Shown: positions 15,825 to 24,755 of the stretch, in pieces
Layout of the letters: each line of letters opens with the position of its first letter
How positions within the stretch are numbered: position 1 is the stretch's first letter
NCBI GenBank assembly: GCA_910586215.1
Contig: CAJUGH010000006.1
Location: 106,644 to 170,643 of the forward strand
DNA length: 64,000 bases
DNA from: an uncultured Acetatifactor sp.
GTDB lineage: Bacteria > Bacillota > Clostridia > Lachnospirales > Lachnospiraceae
Reading direction: 5' to 3'
Program-made: the position numbers and the translations under genes
Notes under the pieces: model-generated
Seen by the model: only the letters and a program-made list of their open reading frames with translations
Database searches by the model: none
What the model was told of the DNA's origin: nothing

Positions 15825-16880
15825 CTACGGCTCCTCCATGTCATAATAGGCATACTGGGCCTGCTTCTCCGCTTCGTAGGCCGCCAGTTTCGCCTCCCAG
15901 CGTCCTGCCAGGGCTTCCTCCCCCCTGCGGTCCGGCACCCCCAGTTCCTCCGAAAGCATACGTCCCAGATAGCGGGAGAGCTTCTCCGCCCCGGACAGAT
16001 TCATGTGCAGTCCGCCGTCATAAGTGTCCGTGTCATAGTCAATACCTGTCTCCTCCCTAAGTTCCAGGAAATTCAGATAGCGCAGCCCGTGTTCTGCCGC
16101 ATACTCCTCCACCTGGTCCTCCCACTCCGGGTACCAGTATGGGTAGATGCTGGGAGCCTTCACCAGCACAAGCTGGATTCCTTTCTCGTCACAAAGCTTC
16201 CGCATCTTGTCCAGGTATTCCCAGGCTTTCTCCCCGAAATTGTAGTCTCCCAGTACACGTCCTCCTGGCACATCCCCGGCCGCCTTCACATCCACCCGCA
16301 TGTAATAGCCATTGTGGGACACCTGCTTTTTGTCAAACAGATACTGCACATCTGCCCCGGTCAGTTCACTCCAGCGGCTGTGGTACCGCAGGATGGGGAA
16401 CACATAGTCTAGGAATTCCTCCTCCGGCTTCATGGAAGCCAGTATGGCCTTCACCTTGGGCAGGGACCACTCCATTCCCTCCAGGGTCATACGGTTGTAC
16501 GCTTCCCTCTGGGACTCATTGTACTGCAGGGACAGCACGTTGAACACCAATACCTCAGGCACCTCATAGCGCAGGGTGTCCTCCAGCAGGTAATAGGACT
16601 GCCAGATATATTGCTGGGCACTGCCCCGGATGTAACTGTTGATGCCATATTCCTGCCAGAGCACTGCCGGCGAGAAATTCTCATACACCTCACAGTCCCC
16701 GATAAATATTACATCAAAGTCCTTCTCTTCCCCATAATATTCGGCAATGAAAGCACCCTCCACCACATCATCCACATATTTGGGGATCAGAAGTCTCTGT
16801 AAGAGCCACAGAGTCACCAGTACCACCAGGGCAGATCCTGCTATTTTTATGATTTTCCGCATCTTTTCCTTGCGCTCCAT
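15825..16880 (-). CDS. DltD-like SGNH-fold protein with Cys at the nucleophile position
   Basis: A 351-residue protein with one N-terminal membrane helix (about residues 9-28) and an extracytoplasmic SGNH/GDSL-type domain. The nucleophile block reads FIGDCEVYENFSP (about 56-68), so Cys replaces the usual Ser of GDS. The C-terminal Asp/His block is intact as DTYDGGLHMNLSGAEK. It is the last gene of a DltA-DltC-DltB-like run, the position of DltD, which in the known pathway helps move D-alanine to teichoic acid. The ATG at 16880 or the one at 16862 could be the start. A thiol hydrolase or transferase role is inference. Confidence 0.75.
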   Translation of the reverse strand: MERKEKMRKIIKIAGSALVVLVTLWLLQRLLIPKYVDDVVEGAFIAEYYGEEKDFDVIFIGDCEVYENFSPAVLWQEYGINSYIRGSAQQYIWQSYYLLEDTLRYEVPEVLVFNVLSLQYNESQREAYNRMTLEGMEWSLPKVKAILASMKPEEEFLDYVFPILRYHSRWSELTGADVQYLFDKKQVSHNGYYMRVDVKAAGDVPGGRVLGDYNFGEKAWEYLDKMRKLCDEKGIQLVLVKAPSIYPYWYPEWEDQVEEYAAEHGLRYLNFLELREETGIDYDTDTYDGGLHMNLSGAEKLSRYLGRMLSEELGVPDRRGEEALAGRWEAKLAAYEAEKQAQYAYYDMEEP

Positions 16881-16909
16881 CTTATTCTTGCGCTCCCTTG
16901 TCCCATTTG

Positions 16910-18499
16910 TCAGAACTGGTTATAGATAAACTGGCTGGCGTCATACCCGATGCCATAAGCCCCCATAAGGAGCACCACCAGGAACAGCCCGTACCAGACT
17001 ACAAACCGCACCGGGTAAGGCTTCCTGGCGATCCGGTCCCGGACACTGCCCCGCCGCCCCAGTAGACTCACCGACACCAGCGCCACCGCCCCCAGGGCCA
17101 ATATCCCATAATCCAGCGCAGAAAGGCCCAGGGCCAGCAGGGAGCCGTCCCACAGGATATTCCAGTTGCGGGCTGAAAGCAGGGAACCGAACATCTGGAA
17201 AGTCACCGGCACTGACCGGTAACAGTCAAAGAGCCGTAGACAGGCCACCAGCAGGAAGGTCCTCACCACCTCAAACAGGTGATAACACTTCCCCCCTGCC
17301 CCGAACCGTCTGTGAAAACGCTCATATACCGGTTCCAGGCTCTCGGAAACCATCAGCACCAGCCAGTTCCCCAGCCCCCAGACCACAAAATTCCAGCTGG
17401 CTCCATGCCAGATGCCTGTGGCAAACCATACCGTGAAGGAAGCCAGATACACCGGCAGCCGCTTCCCCACCGTCTCCCCCAGGTGGCTTCTGGAGAACCT
17501 GGTGAATTTCTGCATAGGCCTCGATACGGACAAGGGATAGAAGATATAATCCCGGAACCAGGTACCCATGGTAATATGCCACCTGCGCCAGAACTCCTTT
17601 AATGACCTGGAGGAATACGGCCTCTCAAAGTTCTCCGTAAGACGGATCCCCAGGGTCTCGGCGATCCCGATGGTAATGTCAATACCCCCTGTAAAATCTG
17701 CATACAGTTCCAGGGCATAGAACAGCATCCCCACCAGTACATAAGCGCCGGCATACTGCCCTGTATCCCCTATGATGGCGTTGACCCCCACCAGGATCCT
17801 GTCTGCGATGACCATTTTCTTAAAATACCCAAACAGCATGCGCTGCAGGCCATAACTCACCGTCCTGCCCTCAAAAGGGTGTTCTTTGTACAGGGTCTCT
17901 GACAGATCGCCGAACCGGCTGATAGGTCCCTGGACAAGCTGTGGGAAAAAGGATACAAACAGGGCAAACCGGAACAGGTTCCGCTCCACCTGTACGGTTC
18001 CCCGGTACACGTCAATGAGGTACCCCACCGCCTGGAAGGTATAAAAGGAGATCCCCAGGGGCAGGGCAAGATCCAGGAAGGACAGGCGGCCTTCCCGGCC
18101 CAGTGCTCCCAGGAGACTGTTCACATTGGCAATGGCAAAATTGGTATACTTCACCACGGCCAGGATCCCCATATTGAGAAGGATTGCTGCAAGGATCCAC
18201 CTGCGGCGTATCTTTTTCTGTGTCTCCTTGTAAGCCTTCTTCTCCTCCCTGGACAGGTCTGCCTTGTGTGCCTTTAAGTATACAGCCTGCGCCTCCTCGT
18301 TTTTTCCGATCCGGAGGGCGGCAATATACACCGTGACTGTGGTCACAAGGATATAGGGCAGATATTCCGGCCCTGCAAAAAAATAAAAAAGATAACTGGC
18401 CGCCAGCAGAAGCCCCCACTGGCACTTCCGCGGAATCAAATAATACAGCACAAAAACGATGGCAATAAATCCCAAAAATCCATACGATGTAAATAACAT
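16910..18499 (-). CDS. MBOAT-family O-acyltransferase (DltB-like)
   Basis: A 529-residue polytopic membrane protein with about a dozen helices. The MBOAT signature is visible: SRSLKEFWRRWHITMGTWF (about residues 295-315) and the catalytic His in GIWHGASWNFVVWG. DltB proteins hand D-alanyl groups from the carrier protein across the membrane; algI-type relatives acetylate polysaccharides. The nearby carrier protein and adenylating enzyme favour the DltB type, although 529 residues is longer than common DltB (about 400) and closer to AlgI. The ATG at 18499 has GAGGGA seven bases upstream. It lies between the carrier gene and the SGNH gene. Confidence 0.85.
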   Translation of the reverse strand: MLFTSYGFLGFIAIVFVLYYLIPRKCQWGLLLAASYLFYFFAGPEYLPYILVTTVTVYIAALRIGKNEEAQAVYLKAHKADLSREEKKAYKETQKKIRRRWILAAILLNMGILAVVKYTNFAIANVNSLLGALGREGRLSFLDLALPLGISFYTFQAVGYLIDVYRGTVQVERNLFRFALFVSFFPQLVQGPISRFGDLSETLYKEHPFEGRTVSYGLQRMLFGYFKKMVIADRILVGVNAIIGDTGQYAGAYVLVGMLFYALELYADFTGGIDITIGIAETLGIRLTENFERPYSSRSLKEFWRRWHITMGTWFRDYIFYPLSVSRPMQKFTRFSRSHLGETVGKRLPVYLASFTVWFATGIWHGASWNFVVWGLGNWLVLMVSESLEPVYERFHRRFGAGGKCYHLFEVVRTFLLVACLRLFDCYRSVPVTFQMFGSLLSARNWNILWDGSLLALGLSALDYGILALGAVALVSVSLLGRRGSVRDRIARKPYPVRFVVWYGLFLVVLLMGAYGIGYDASQFIYNQF

Positions 18500-18542
18500 G
18501 ACTGCTTCCCTCAAGGCCTGCGGAGGCTGCCGCCTTCCGTCC

Positions 18543-18773
18543 TCAAGCTTCCTCCTCCAGTCTCTGGATCAGGGCATACAGGGCTTTCGCGGAGTTGAAA
18601 TTCTCCGGGACAATGTCCTTGGCGGTAATGGCCACATCGAAGGTATCATTGATCTCAGCGATCAGACTCACAATGTCAAAAGAATCCAGGATCTTGTCGT
18701 CTATCAGAGCCTCCTCCACCTCGTAATCCACATCCGGGTGCAACTCCCCTAAAATCTCCAATAATTCTTCCAT
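18543..18773 (-). CDS. Acyl carrier protein, DltC-like
   Basis: A 76-residue acidic carrier protein. The phosphopantetheine site is DSFDIVSL (Ser near residue 37), with IVPENFNSAKALYALI toward the end, as in DltC and ACP proteins. It would carry the activated amino acid from the DltA-like enzyme to the MBOAT. The ATG at 18773 has GAGAGGAG seven bases upstream; the open frame reaching 18797 overlaps the ligase end and is less likely. Fourteen bases separate it from the ligase stop. Confidence 0.88.
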   Translation of the reverse strand: MEELLEILGELHPDVDYEVEEALIDDKILDSFDIVSLIAEINDTFDVAITAKDIVPENFNSAKALYALIQRLEEEA

Positions 18774-18786
18774 GGTTTTCTCCTCT

Positions 18787-20298
18787 CTATCCCTCATACT
18801 GCTTTTTCAAGGCAATCCTGTCTATCTTCCCATTGGCCGTAAAGGGCAGTTCCTCTGTCCGCAGGATCCGGTTGGGCATCATATAGCGGGGCAGCCTGTC
18901 CCGCAGTGCTGCCGCAAGTTCCTTCTCCCCGGTCTCCCCCACATAATACAGCACGATCCTTGCCTTCTTCGTGTCGTAGATACAGGCGGCCATACGGACT
19001 GGCGGCAGCATGGCGACATTGGCCTCGATCTCCCCCAGTTCAATGCGGTGTCCCATATGCTTGATCTGGTAGTCCCTGCGGGATACGAACTCCAGTTCTC
19101 CCCTCTCATTGTAACGTCCTATATCCCCTGTCCGGTAGATACGCTCCGGATAGGATGTATGCAGCGGATTCTGGACGAATACTTCCGCCGTGCGCTCCGG
19201 GTCATTGTAATATCCCAGGGTCAGGGCCGTGCCCCGGATACAGATCTCCCCCGCTTCTCCTTCCCCGGCCAGTTTTCCCTCCGGGGTCATCAGCAGGATC
19301 TCCCGGTTGGGAAAAGGATGCCCGATGGGAATCCTCTCATCTTCCCTAAACTCCCGCTCCACCCTGTAATAGCAGCACATCCCTGTGCTCTCTGTGGGAC
19401 CATACAGATTGGTGAAGGAAGCTTCCGGCAGAGCTTTTTTCCAGATATGAAACTGTTTGATGGGGAAAACCTCACTGCCGAAAGCAACGGTGTGCAGATA
19501 GGCCGGTGTCACGGTGTCGAATGTGCCAAAGGCACTGACCATGGTCAGCGCGGAGACTACCCAGCAGATGGTATTGATTCTATGCAGGTTCAAATATTCC
19601 ACCAGTTTCACCGGCATGGAAAAGAGATTCCTGGGAATCAGGTAGGTGGTTGCGCCGAACTTGATGGTGGGATAAAGCTCCTTCAGACAGGCATCAAAAT
19701 AGAGGGGGGACTGGTTGCCGAAGACAGTATCCGGCCCAAACTCCAATGCCTGGGAGAGCTGCTCCACATAGTCTATCACCGACCTATGGCAGGCCGCCAC
19801 CCCCTTGGGAATCCCGGTGGAACCGGAAGTAAATACAATATAGACAGGATCCGTGTCTATGGCTCTCCTATGGATCTCCTGCAGGGCCAGGTCGTCTGCT
19901 TCCTCCCGCACCATCTCCTCAAAGAGGACAATCTCCCCCTGGTCCAGCCGGAATGTCTCTGCCGCCTCCCTGGTATCCCCGTCACAGATCACAAGGGGCG
20001 GCTGCACATTGTCCAGAATGAGCTGGATCCGGCCTCCCGGCATCTCCTCATCTATGGGCACATAGAAATCCCCACCGGCCACCACCCCGAAGAAGGCCGC
20101 CACCTCCCGGGGGGATTTGTTCATGAAGACCACCACCGGCTTCCTGTAGATTCCCTTCCGGTGCAGGAAGCTTCCAATGCGCCTGCTCATCCGGTGAACC
20201 TCCCGGAAACTCAAGGACAGGGTGCCGTCGGAAAAAGCTACCTTGTCCGGCTTGACCGTCACAATATGATTCAGATAGTCCAGTACATTGTTCTGCAT
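18787..20298 (-). CDS. Amino-acid adenylating enzyme, DltA-like
   Basis: A 503-residue adenylate-forming enzyme. Core motifs: FTSGSTGIPKGV (A3, near residue 150), NLYGPTESTGM (A5), YRTGDIGRYNERGELEF (A7), RDYQIKHMGHRIELGEIE (A8), and NGKIDR with the catalytic Lys (A10). It lacks condensation or carrier domains, as for DltA, which loads D-Ala onto DltC. The binding-pocket segment reads FDACLKELYPT, unlike the common FD-S-MDLYP of DltA, so substrate choice may differ. The ATG at 20298 has GAGGAG about 12 bases upstream. First of four Dlt-type genes, 46 bases after a transglutaminase-like gene. Confidence 0.87.
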   Translation of the reverse strand: MQNNVLDYLNHIVTVKPDKVAFSDGTLSLSFREVHRMSRRIGSFLHRKGIYRKPVVVFMNKSPREVAAFFGVVAGGDFYVPIDEEMPGGRIQLILDNVQPPLVICDGDTREAAETFRLDQGEIVLFEEMVREEADDLALQEIHRRAIDTDPVYIVFTSGSTGIPKGVAACHRSVIDYVEQLSQALEFGPDTVFGNQSPLYFDACLKELYPTIKFGATTYLIPRNLFSMPVKLVEYLNLHRINTICWVVSALTMVSAFGTFDTVTPAYLHTVAFGSEVFPIKQFHIWKKALPEASFTNLYGPTESTGMCCYYRVEREFREDERIPIGHPFPNREILLMTPEGKLAGEGEAGEICIRGTALTLGYYNDPERTAEVFVQNPLHTSYPERIYRTGDIGRYNERGELEFVSRRDYQIKHMGHRIELGEIEANVAMLPPVRMAACIYDTKKARIVLYYVGETGEKELAAALRDRLPRYMMPNRILRTEELPFTANGKIDRIALKKQYEG

Positions 20299-20344
20299 GT
20301 CTGTTCTTCACTCCTCTTATCTACCAAGCAGCAATAATGGAGAC

Positions 20345-21997
20345 TTATTCTCTTCCGTTTACCTCCGGATACAGGGCATGGTCATAATTGTGGGAACGGT
20401 AATTCCGGGCAGAATAGGACATCAGTTCCTTGTCTGTCCACAGGAAGATGGACACATGGTCTTTTCTGGGGGTGGCATCCACATGGAGCCATCCTTCCCC
20501 CAGATCCACCAGATTCCAGTAATGCTCCGTGCGGGAAGGAATCTTTGCAATATCCATATTGGGGATCCCTGCCCTGGTAAGCAGCACTTTCATGGTACAG
20601 GCGAACACGTAGCAGTCTCCCTTCCCTTCTGCCAGACCCTCGTAGGCCGCCCGGATCCAGTCCCCCTTCTCTGAATGCCCGGTAAAAGACACATGGCTGC
20701 GCACATAATTATAGATGGCCCGTGTCCTCTCCTCCAGATCCATGTCCGGTGTCAGGATCTCCTCCACCACGGCATCTGCAAGGACATTCAGTTCTTCCTC
20801 GGTATACATCCGGCTGCCCACTGTGAGGTTCACCGTAATGCTGGTCTCGTTGCCTGCGAAGTCCCTGGCCGTGTAGGTCACGGGATACACCCCTTGCGTC
20901 CCTAAGTCCACCTGGGAAGTATCCACCTCCAGAGGAATCTGGTCTCCAGTGTTGTCCTCCACCAGCACATGCTTTCTGTAAGATATGCTCTCTCCCATAA
21001 AATAATGAAGATTTATGGCGCCCCGTATCAGCGGGGGTGTCTTGTCCTCCCGCAGGGTCAGCACTGCCTTCTTCACAGTTTCATTCCCTCCCTGGTCCGT
21101 GGCCACGATCTCCACTTCCTGGGTGCCGACCAGGGACAGGTCGGGTTCTCTCCGGAAGGAAAAAGCCAATTGTGTGGCATCCTGGGACTCTGTGACGAAC
21201 TCTTCTGCCCTTCTGGGAGAAAAAGCAAAGCCCTCCAGATCCTGGACTTCTATCCTGGGAGGAACCGTATCCACCACATGCAGGGTGGAACAGTAAGTTT
21301 CCCCGCCGATGTCCAGCAGAATCTCATGATCTCCCACACATCCATAATCAATATCCTTCACCTGGGTAAGGAAAGAAGCTTCCCTCGCCGTGTACACAAA
21401 CTGATCCAGGGCAGGAGGCTTTCCTCCGGCCTCCACCGTGACTTCCTCTGCCAGCCGTATCACATACAGTTCTGCTTCCAGAGTCGTCTGGTTCCCGCCC
21501 CGGTCCGTGAGAATCACCTGTACCTCCTGGGCACCGTCCTTCTCAAAATCCGGCTCCACGCCATATGTTATCGTCACCTGGGTGGCATCTTCCACCTGTT
21601 CCACAAAACACTCTGCCCCGCAGGCATCCCCCACCCTGCGCTGCACCGGTACTGCAACGGCCCTGGGGGCAATGGAATCCTCTATGACCAGGGTACAGGC
21701 ATGTGTAAAAAGGCCACTTTTCACAGCCACCTGGTATACTCCCGGCACCGCAATGTCAAAGGGCTGGCTCTCCTTCGCAAAGACCGCTTCCCCATCTGCT
21801 TTCTTAAGGAAATCGGACGCCGTCACCGCCACCCCTGCCTCCACCCGCACGGTCCTGTATGCCAGGCTATCCACATAGAGCCAGCCACCTGCTGCCAGAA
21901 GGACCAGGAATACCAGGCCTGCGGCAGATACCAGGACTATTTTCTTTCGCTTTTTCCTACGGGCATCCTGTGTGGATGCCTCTGCTGCCCTTTCCAT
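20345..21997 (-). CDS. Membrane-anchored transglutaminase-like protein with Ig-like repeats
   Basis: A 550-residue protein. A Lys/Arg-rich N-terminus and one membrane helix (about 19-38) are followed by four beta-rich Ig-like modules (about 45-390), each carrying patterns such as VVDTVPPRIEVQD and TDQGGNETVKKAVL (HYR/cadherin-like). The C-terminal transglutaminase-like domain (about 400-545) shows the Cys-His-Asp order: GKGDCYVFACTM, RTEHYWNLV and WLHVDATPR. It would act outside the cell, possibly as a peptidase, transamidase or amino-acyl transferase. Close spacing to the DltA-like gene suggests a shared operon and a role in cell-wall modification (inference). Confidence 0.8.
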   Translation of the reverse strand: MERAAEASTQDARRKKRKKIVLVSAAGLVFLVLLAAGGWLYVDSLAYRTVRVEAGVAVTASDFLKKADGEAVFAKESQPFDIAVPGVYQVAVKSGLFTHACTLVIEDSIAPRAVAVPVQRRVGDACGAECFVEQVEDATQVTITYGVEPDFEKDGAQEVQVILTDRGGNQTTLEAELYVIRLAEEVTVEAGGKPPALDQFVYTAREASFLTQVKDIDYGCVGDHEILLDIGGETYCSTLHVVDTVPPRIEVQDLEGFAFSPRRAEEFVTESQDATQLAFSFRREPDLSLVGTQEVEIVATDQGGNETVKKAVLTLREDKTPPLIRGAINLHYFMGESISYRKHVLVEDNTGDQIPLEVDTSQVDLGTQGVYPVTYTARDFAGNETSITVNLTVGSRMYTEEELNVLADAVVEEILTPDMDLEERTRAIYNYVRSHVSFTGHSEKGDWIRAAYEGLAEGKGDCYVFACTMKVLLTRAGIPNMDIAKIPSRTEHYWNLVDLGEGWLHVDATPRKDHVSIFLWTDKELMSYSARNYRSHNYDHALYPEVNGRE

Positions 21998-22130
21998 GAC
22001 TTTACCGACAATATCCTTCCCAGACTTCTTTTTTCTGACATATTTCTACCATAATACCACAGAAACTGCCCAGTCCGCAAGTCTCTTATCAAAAAATCGG
22101 AGATGCAGCAACAGGTGAGCCAGACCACAA

Positions 22131-22176
22131 AAATGGTGTAAATCGTGCTGACACGAAATTTACACCATTTCTATGG
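22131..22176 (-). terminator. Long hairpin terminator after the 22.2-kb gene
   Basis: AAATGGTGTAAAT and ATTTACACCATTT enclose a further CGTG/CACG pairing. On the minus strand TTTTTGTGG overlaps and follows the stem end, which suits an intrinsic terminator for the gene ending at 22217. Confidence 0.75.
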
Positions 22177-22216
22177 CCTGGGGGAGCCCCATCTCAAGGT
22201 GCGCTGAACCGGATGC

Positions 22217-22744
22217 TCAGCACAACACTACAATCTGTTTCGGCGTGGTCTGGGCCGGAATACTCCTGGTGGAACTGTCATATATCACCACCAGGTTGTG
22301 CCCCCCGGGGCTTCCCTGGAAAAGCTGGTTGTTGGTGGTGCGCACCTCTACGGATCCGTCCAGGTTCACCTGTAAAGTATGGGCTTCATTCAGCAGCCCC
22401 GCATCATAATAGTCCACGTCAACCATTCTTTCCCTTTTCTCCTGTGCGGCCACCACAGCACTGTACTGGGGGGGATAGATAAGGGGGGCCGGGGCATCCA
22501 GTTCATACCAGAACGTACATGTCATCCCCACGGAAAGAGTATCAAAATCCACCACATAAGTGGCCGGACCCATGGTAAAATTCACTGTGTTGCCATCCTG
22601 GTCCTCCACTGTGACAAATATCACACACCCCTCTGCACGGCGGCTGCCCATCCTGGCGGGCATCAGATCCACAATCATCCCGGTGACGGAACCAAACCGG
22701 CTTCTTCTTACGGAGATATTCCCATTTCCAAATTGAAAGTCCAT
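22217..22744 (-). CDS. Conserved-looking hypothetical protein
   Basis: A 175-residue soluble protein with no signal or membrane segment. The N-terminal half (about 1-100) is beta-rich and resembles a small barrel (GSVTGMIVDLMP; CVIFVTVEDQDGNTVNFTMG; GMTCTFWYELDAPAPLIYPPQY). The C-terminal half has short strand patterns (HTLQVNLDGSVEVRTTNN; LVVIYDSSTRSIPAQTTP). I do not recognise the family. The ATG at 22744 is preceded by AGAAGGAG five bases upstream, which decides it over the ATG at 22783. It lies after mnmA on the same strand. Confidence 0.65.
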   Translation of the reverse strand: MDFQFGNGNISVRRSRFGSVTGMIVDLMPARMGSRRAEGCVIFVTVEDQDGNTVNFTMGPATYVVDFDTLSVGMTCTFWYELDAPAPLIYPPQYSAVVAAQEKRERMVDVDYYDAGLLNEAHTLQVNLDGSVEVRTTNNQLFQGSPGGHNLVVIYDSSTRSIPAQTTPKQIVVLC

Positions 22745-22892
22745 CGAAACTCCTTCTATACTTCCTATCCCTGGCACAGCCATTCCTGGAAAACCCGGAC
22801 AAAGACTGTGCTGCCTGTCATTACCCTATCCTATGCCACAAAAGGTTCCCATGTGCCTATCCTCCATGGCTGTTGTCTGTAAAATCTCTCTT

Positions 22893-24062
22893 CTACTCCT
22901 TCCCTGGCTCAATGATCCCGCCTCCCAGCACATAATCATTCTCATAGAACACAATGGCCTGTCCCGGCGTGGCTGCCCTGACCGGACGCTGGAACCGGCA
23001 CCTGACATATCCATCCCCGGCCTCTTCGATGACACCGTACTCTCCCTGATGGTTATAACGGATCTTGGCTTTCACGGGAAGGGGACCCTGCAGGCCTTCC
23101 ACAGCCATGAAATTCACCTGGCTGCAGAGCACCTCCCTGGTGAAAGTATCCTCATTCCTGCCCACCACCACCTGGTTGGCCTGTGGCCTGATCTGGGTTA
23201 CGAACACCCGCTCTCCCATGGGCAGGTCCAGCCCCCGCCGCTGGCCCACCGTGTAATGGGTGATTCCCTTGTGGGTTCCCAGGATCTGCCCCCGTGCATC
23301 CACAAATTCCCCCGGGCCTGGCACCTGGCCGGCGGCTGCCCGGTCTATGAATCCGGCATAATCCTTATCCGGAACAAAGCAGATCTCCTGGCTGTCTGCT
23401 TTCCTGGCCACAGGTAGTCCTGCCTGTGACGCCATCTCCCGGATCTGTTCCTTGGTGTATTCCCCTACTGGCATCAGTGTGCGTGACAACTGTTCCTGGG
23501 TCAGGTTATAGAGGGCATAGGTCTGATCCTTGGCTGCGGTGACGGAATCTGCTACCACATACCGGCCATTGGGCAGCCGCCTGGTCTTGGCATAATGGCC
23601 GGTGGCAATATAATCTGCCCCGATCTCCAGGCTCCTGTGCAGGAGAGACTCCCACTTTACATAACGGTTGCAGGCAATGCAGGGATTGGGGGTACGCCCC
23701 CTTAGGTATTCCCCCACAAAATAGTCAATCACATGCTCCTTGAACTCCCTGCGGAAATTCATCACATAATAGGGAATATCCAGATGCTCTGCCACCTGCC
23801 TGGCGTCCTCTACTGCGGACAGGCCACAGCAGGATCCCTCCGGCCTGGCAGGGCTGCCCTCTCCATGCTGCTCTTCTGCACCGCCCCGAGGACCTTTCTG
23901 CCAAGAAACCGCCCCAGGAAGGACACTGCCGGTACCGCTTTCCATATCCTGCCAGATCTGCATGGTGACCCCGATCACCTCATAACCCTGTTCTTTCAAA
24001 AGAAGGGCTGCCACAGAAGAATCCACCCCTCCCGACATACCCACCACTACTTTTTTTCCCAT
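22893..24062 (-). CDS. mnmA: tRNA 2-thiouridine synthase MnmA
   Basis: A 389-residue tRNA thiolase that makes 2-thiouridine at wobble position 34. The PP-loop GMSGGVDSSVAALLL is near residue 10; ARTPNPCIACNRYVK holds the first catalytic Cys; SQEICFVPD holds the second; TVGQRRGL is also present. A low-complexity insert of about 35 residues, rich in Gly, Glu and Pro, separates MQIWQDM from SCCGLSAVEDA, longer than in most homologues. The ATG at 24062 has AAGGTG seven bases upstream. It follows yccF by 27 bases. Confidence 0.94.
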   Translation of the reverse strand: MGKKVVVGMSGGVDSSVAALLLKEQGYEVIGVTMQIWQDMESGTGSVLPGAVSWQKGPRGGAEEQHGEGSPARPEGSCCGLSAVEDARQVAEHLDIPYYVMNFRREFKEHVIDYFVGEYLRGRTPNPCIACNRYVKWESLLHRSLEIGADYIATGHYAKTRRLPNGRYVVADSVTAAKDQTYALYNLTQEQLSRTLMPVGEYTKEQIREMASQAGLPVARKADSQEICFVPDKDYAGFIDRAAAGQVPGPGEFVDARGQILGTHKGITHYTVGQRRGLDLPMGERVFVTQIRPQANQVVVGRNEDTFTREVLCSQVNFMAVEGLQGPLPVKAKIRYNHQGEYGVIEEAGDGYVRCRFQRPVRAATPGQAIVFYENDYVLGGGIIEPGKE

Positions 24063-24089
24063 TCTGATACACCTTTTCTGACACACCTT

Positions 24090-24449
24090 CTACCTGATTC
24101 TGGCTCCAAACGGCATCAGCGCCAGCTTCGCCAGCTTAAAATGCTGCAGTCCGAAAGGGACCCCGATCACCGTGATGCACAGCAGACACCCCATCACCAG
24201 GGAGCAGACTGCCATGGGAATCCCGGACAGTACCAGCCAGATCACATTGGCAATCAGGGATACCGCCCCGCCCCCATACTCCACCTCTTTTCCAAAGGGA
24301 AAAAAGGACAGGGAGGCGAACTTAAAACACTGTTTTCCCCAGGGAATCCCGATGATTGTTATGCACCACAGACACCCTGCCAGGAACCAGCCAAGCCCAC
24401 TGAAAAACCCGCCGCACAAAAACCACAAAATATTACCCAGACATCCCAT
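24090..24449 (-). CDS. YccF-family inner membrane protein
   Basis: A 119-residue membrane protein of two related halves, each with IIGIPWG or VIGVPFG followed by FK-A-L-PFG. This duplicated pattern is the YccF domain; the function is unknown. Four hydrophobic segments. The ATG at 24449 has GGGAGGTG five bases upstream. It heads a short run with mnmA. Confidence 0.85.
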   Translation of the reverse strand: MGCLGNILWFLCGGFFSGLGWFLAGCLWCITIIGIPWGKQCFKFASLSFFPFGKEVEYGGGAVSLIANVIWLVLSGIPMAVCSLVMGCLLCITVIGVPFGLQHFKLAKLALMPFGARIR

Positions 24450-24489
24450 TTCCACACCTCCCATACCCTGTCAGAAACGAACTCACACA

Positions 24490-24501
24490 GTTACTGTTCA
24501 C
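24490..24501. repeat. Copy of the dispersed GTTACTGTTCAC repeat
   Basis: GTTACTGTTCAC lies in the gap upstream of yccF (24450-24755). The rest of that gap holds short palindromes such as GGATGC/GCATCC (about 24557-24594) but no gene or terminator I can support. Confidence 0.55.
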
Positions 24502-24755
24502 TAGCGACACTGTGAGGTATCTTCACGCACTTTTACGTGACTAACTGGATGCATGGATCTGCAAAGATACTTCCCACGCATCCAAGATAACATATACGCC
24601 TATCCGTTGCAACCTCTGCGTTTCAATTCCTATGAAAAAGACGAAGAATTCGTTACTGCTCCCTCCCAATGTCAGTTCATTACATGGTCTCTTGGAACCT
24701 CTGCCTCCCCGGAAGCAGACACCTGGTACCTGGAACCATAATGCAGGCAGAATCC

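Noticed and set aside
18772..20337. 521-codon plus-strand frame opposite the DltA-like gene
   Set aside because: Shadow of the adenylating enzyme, which has all its core motifs intact on the minus strand.
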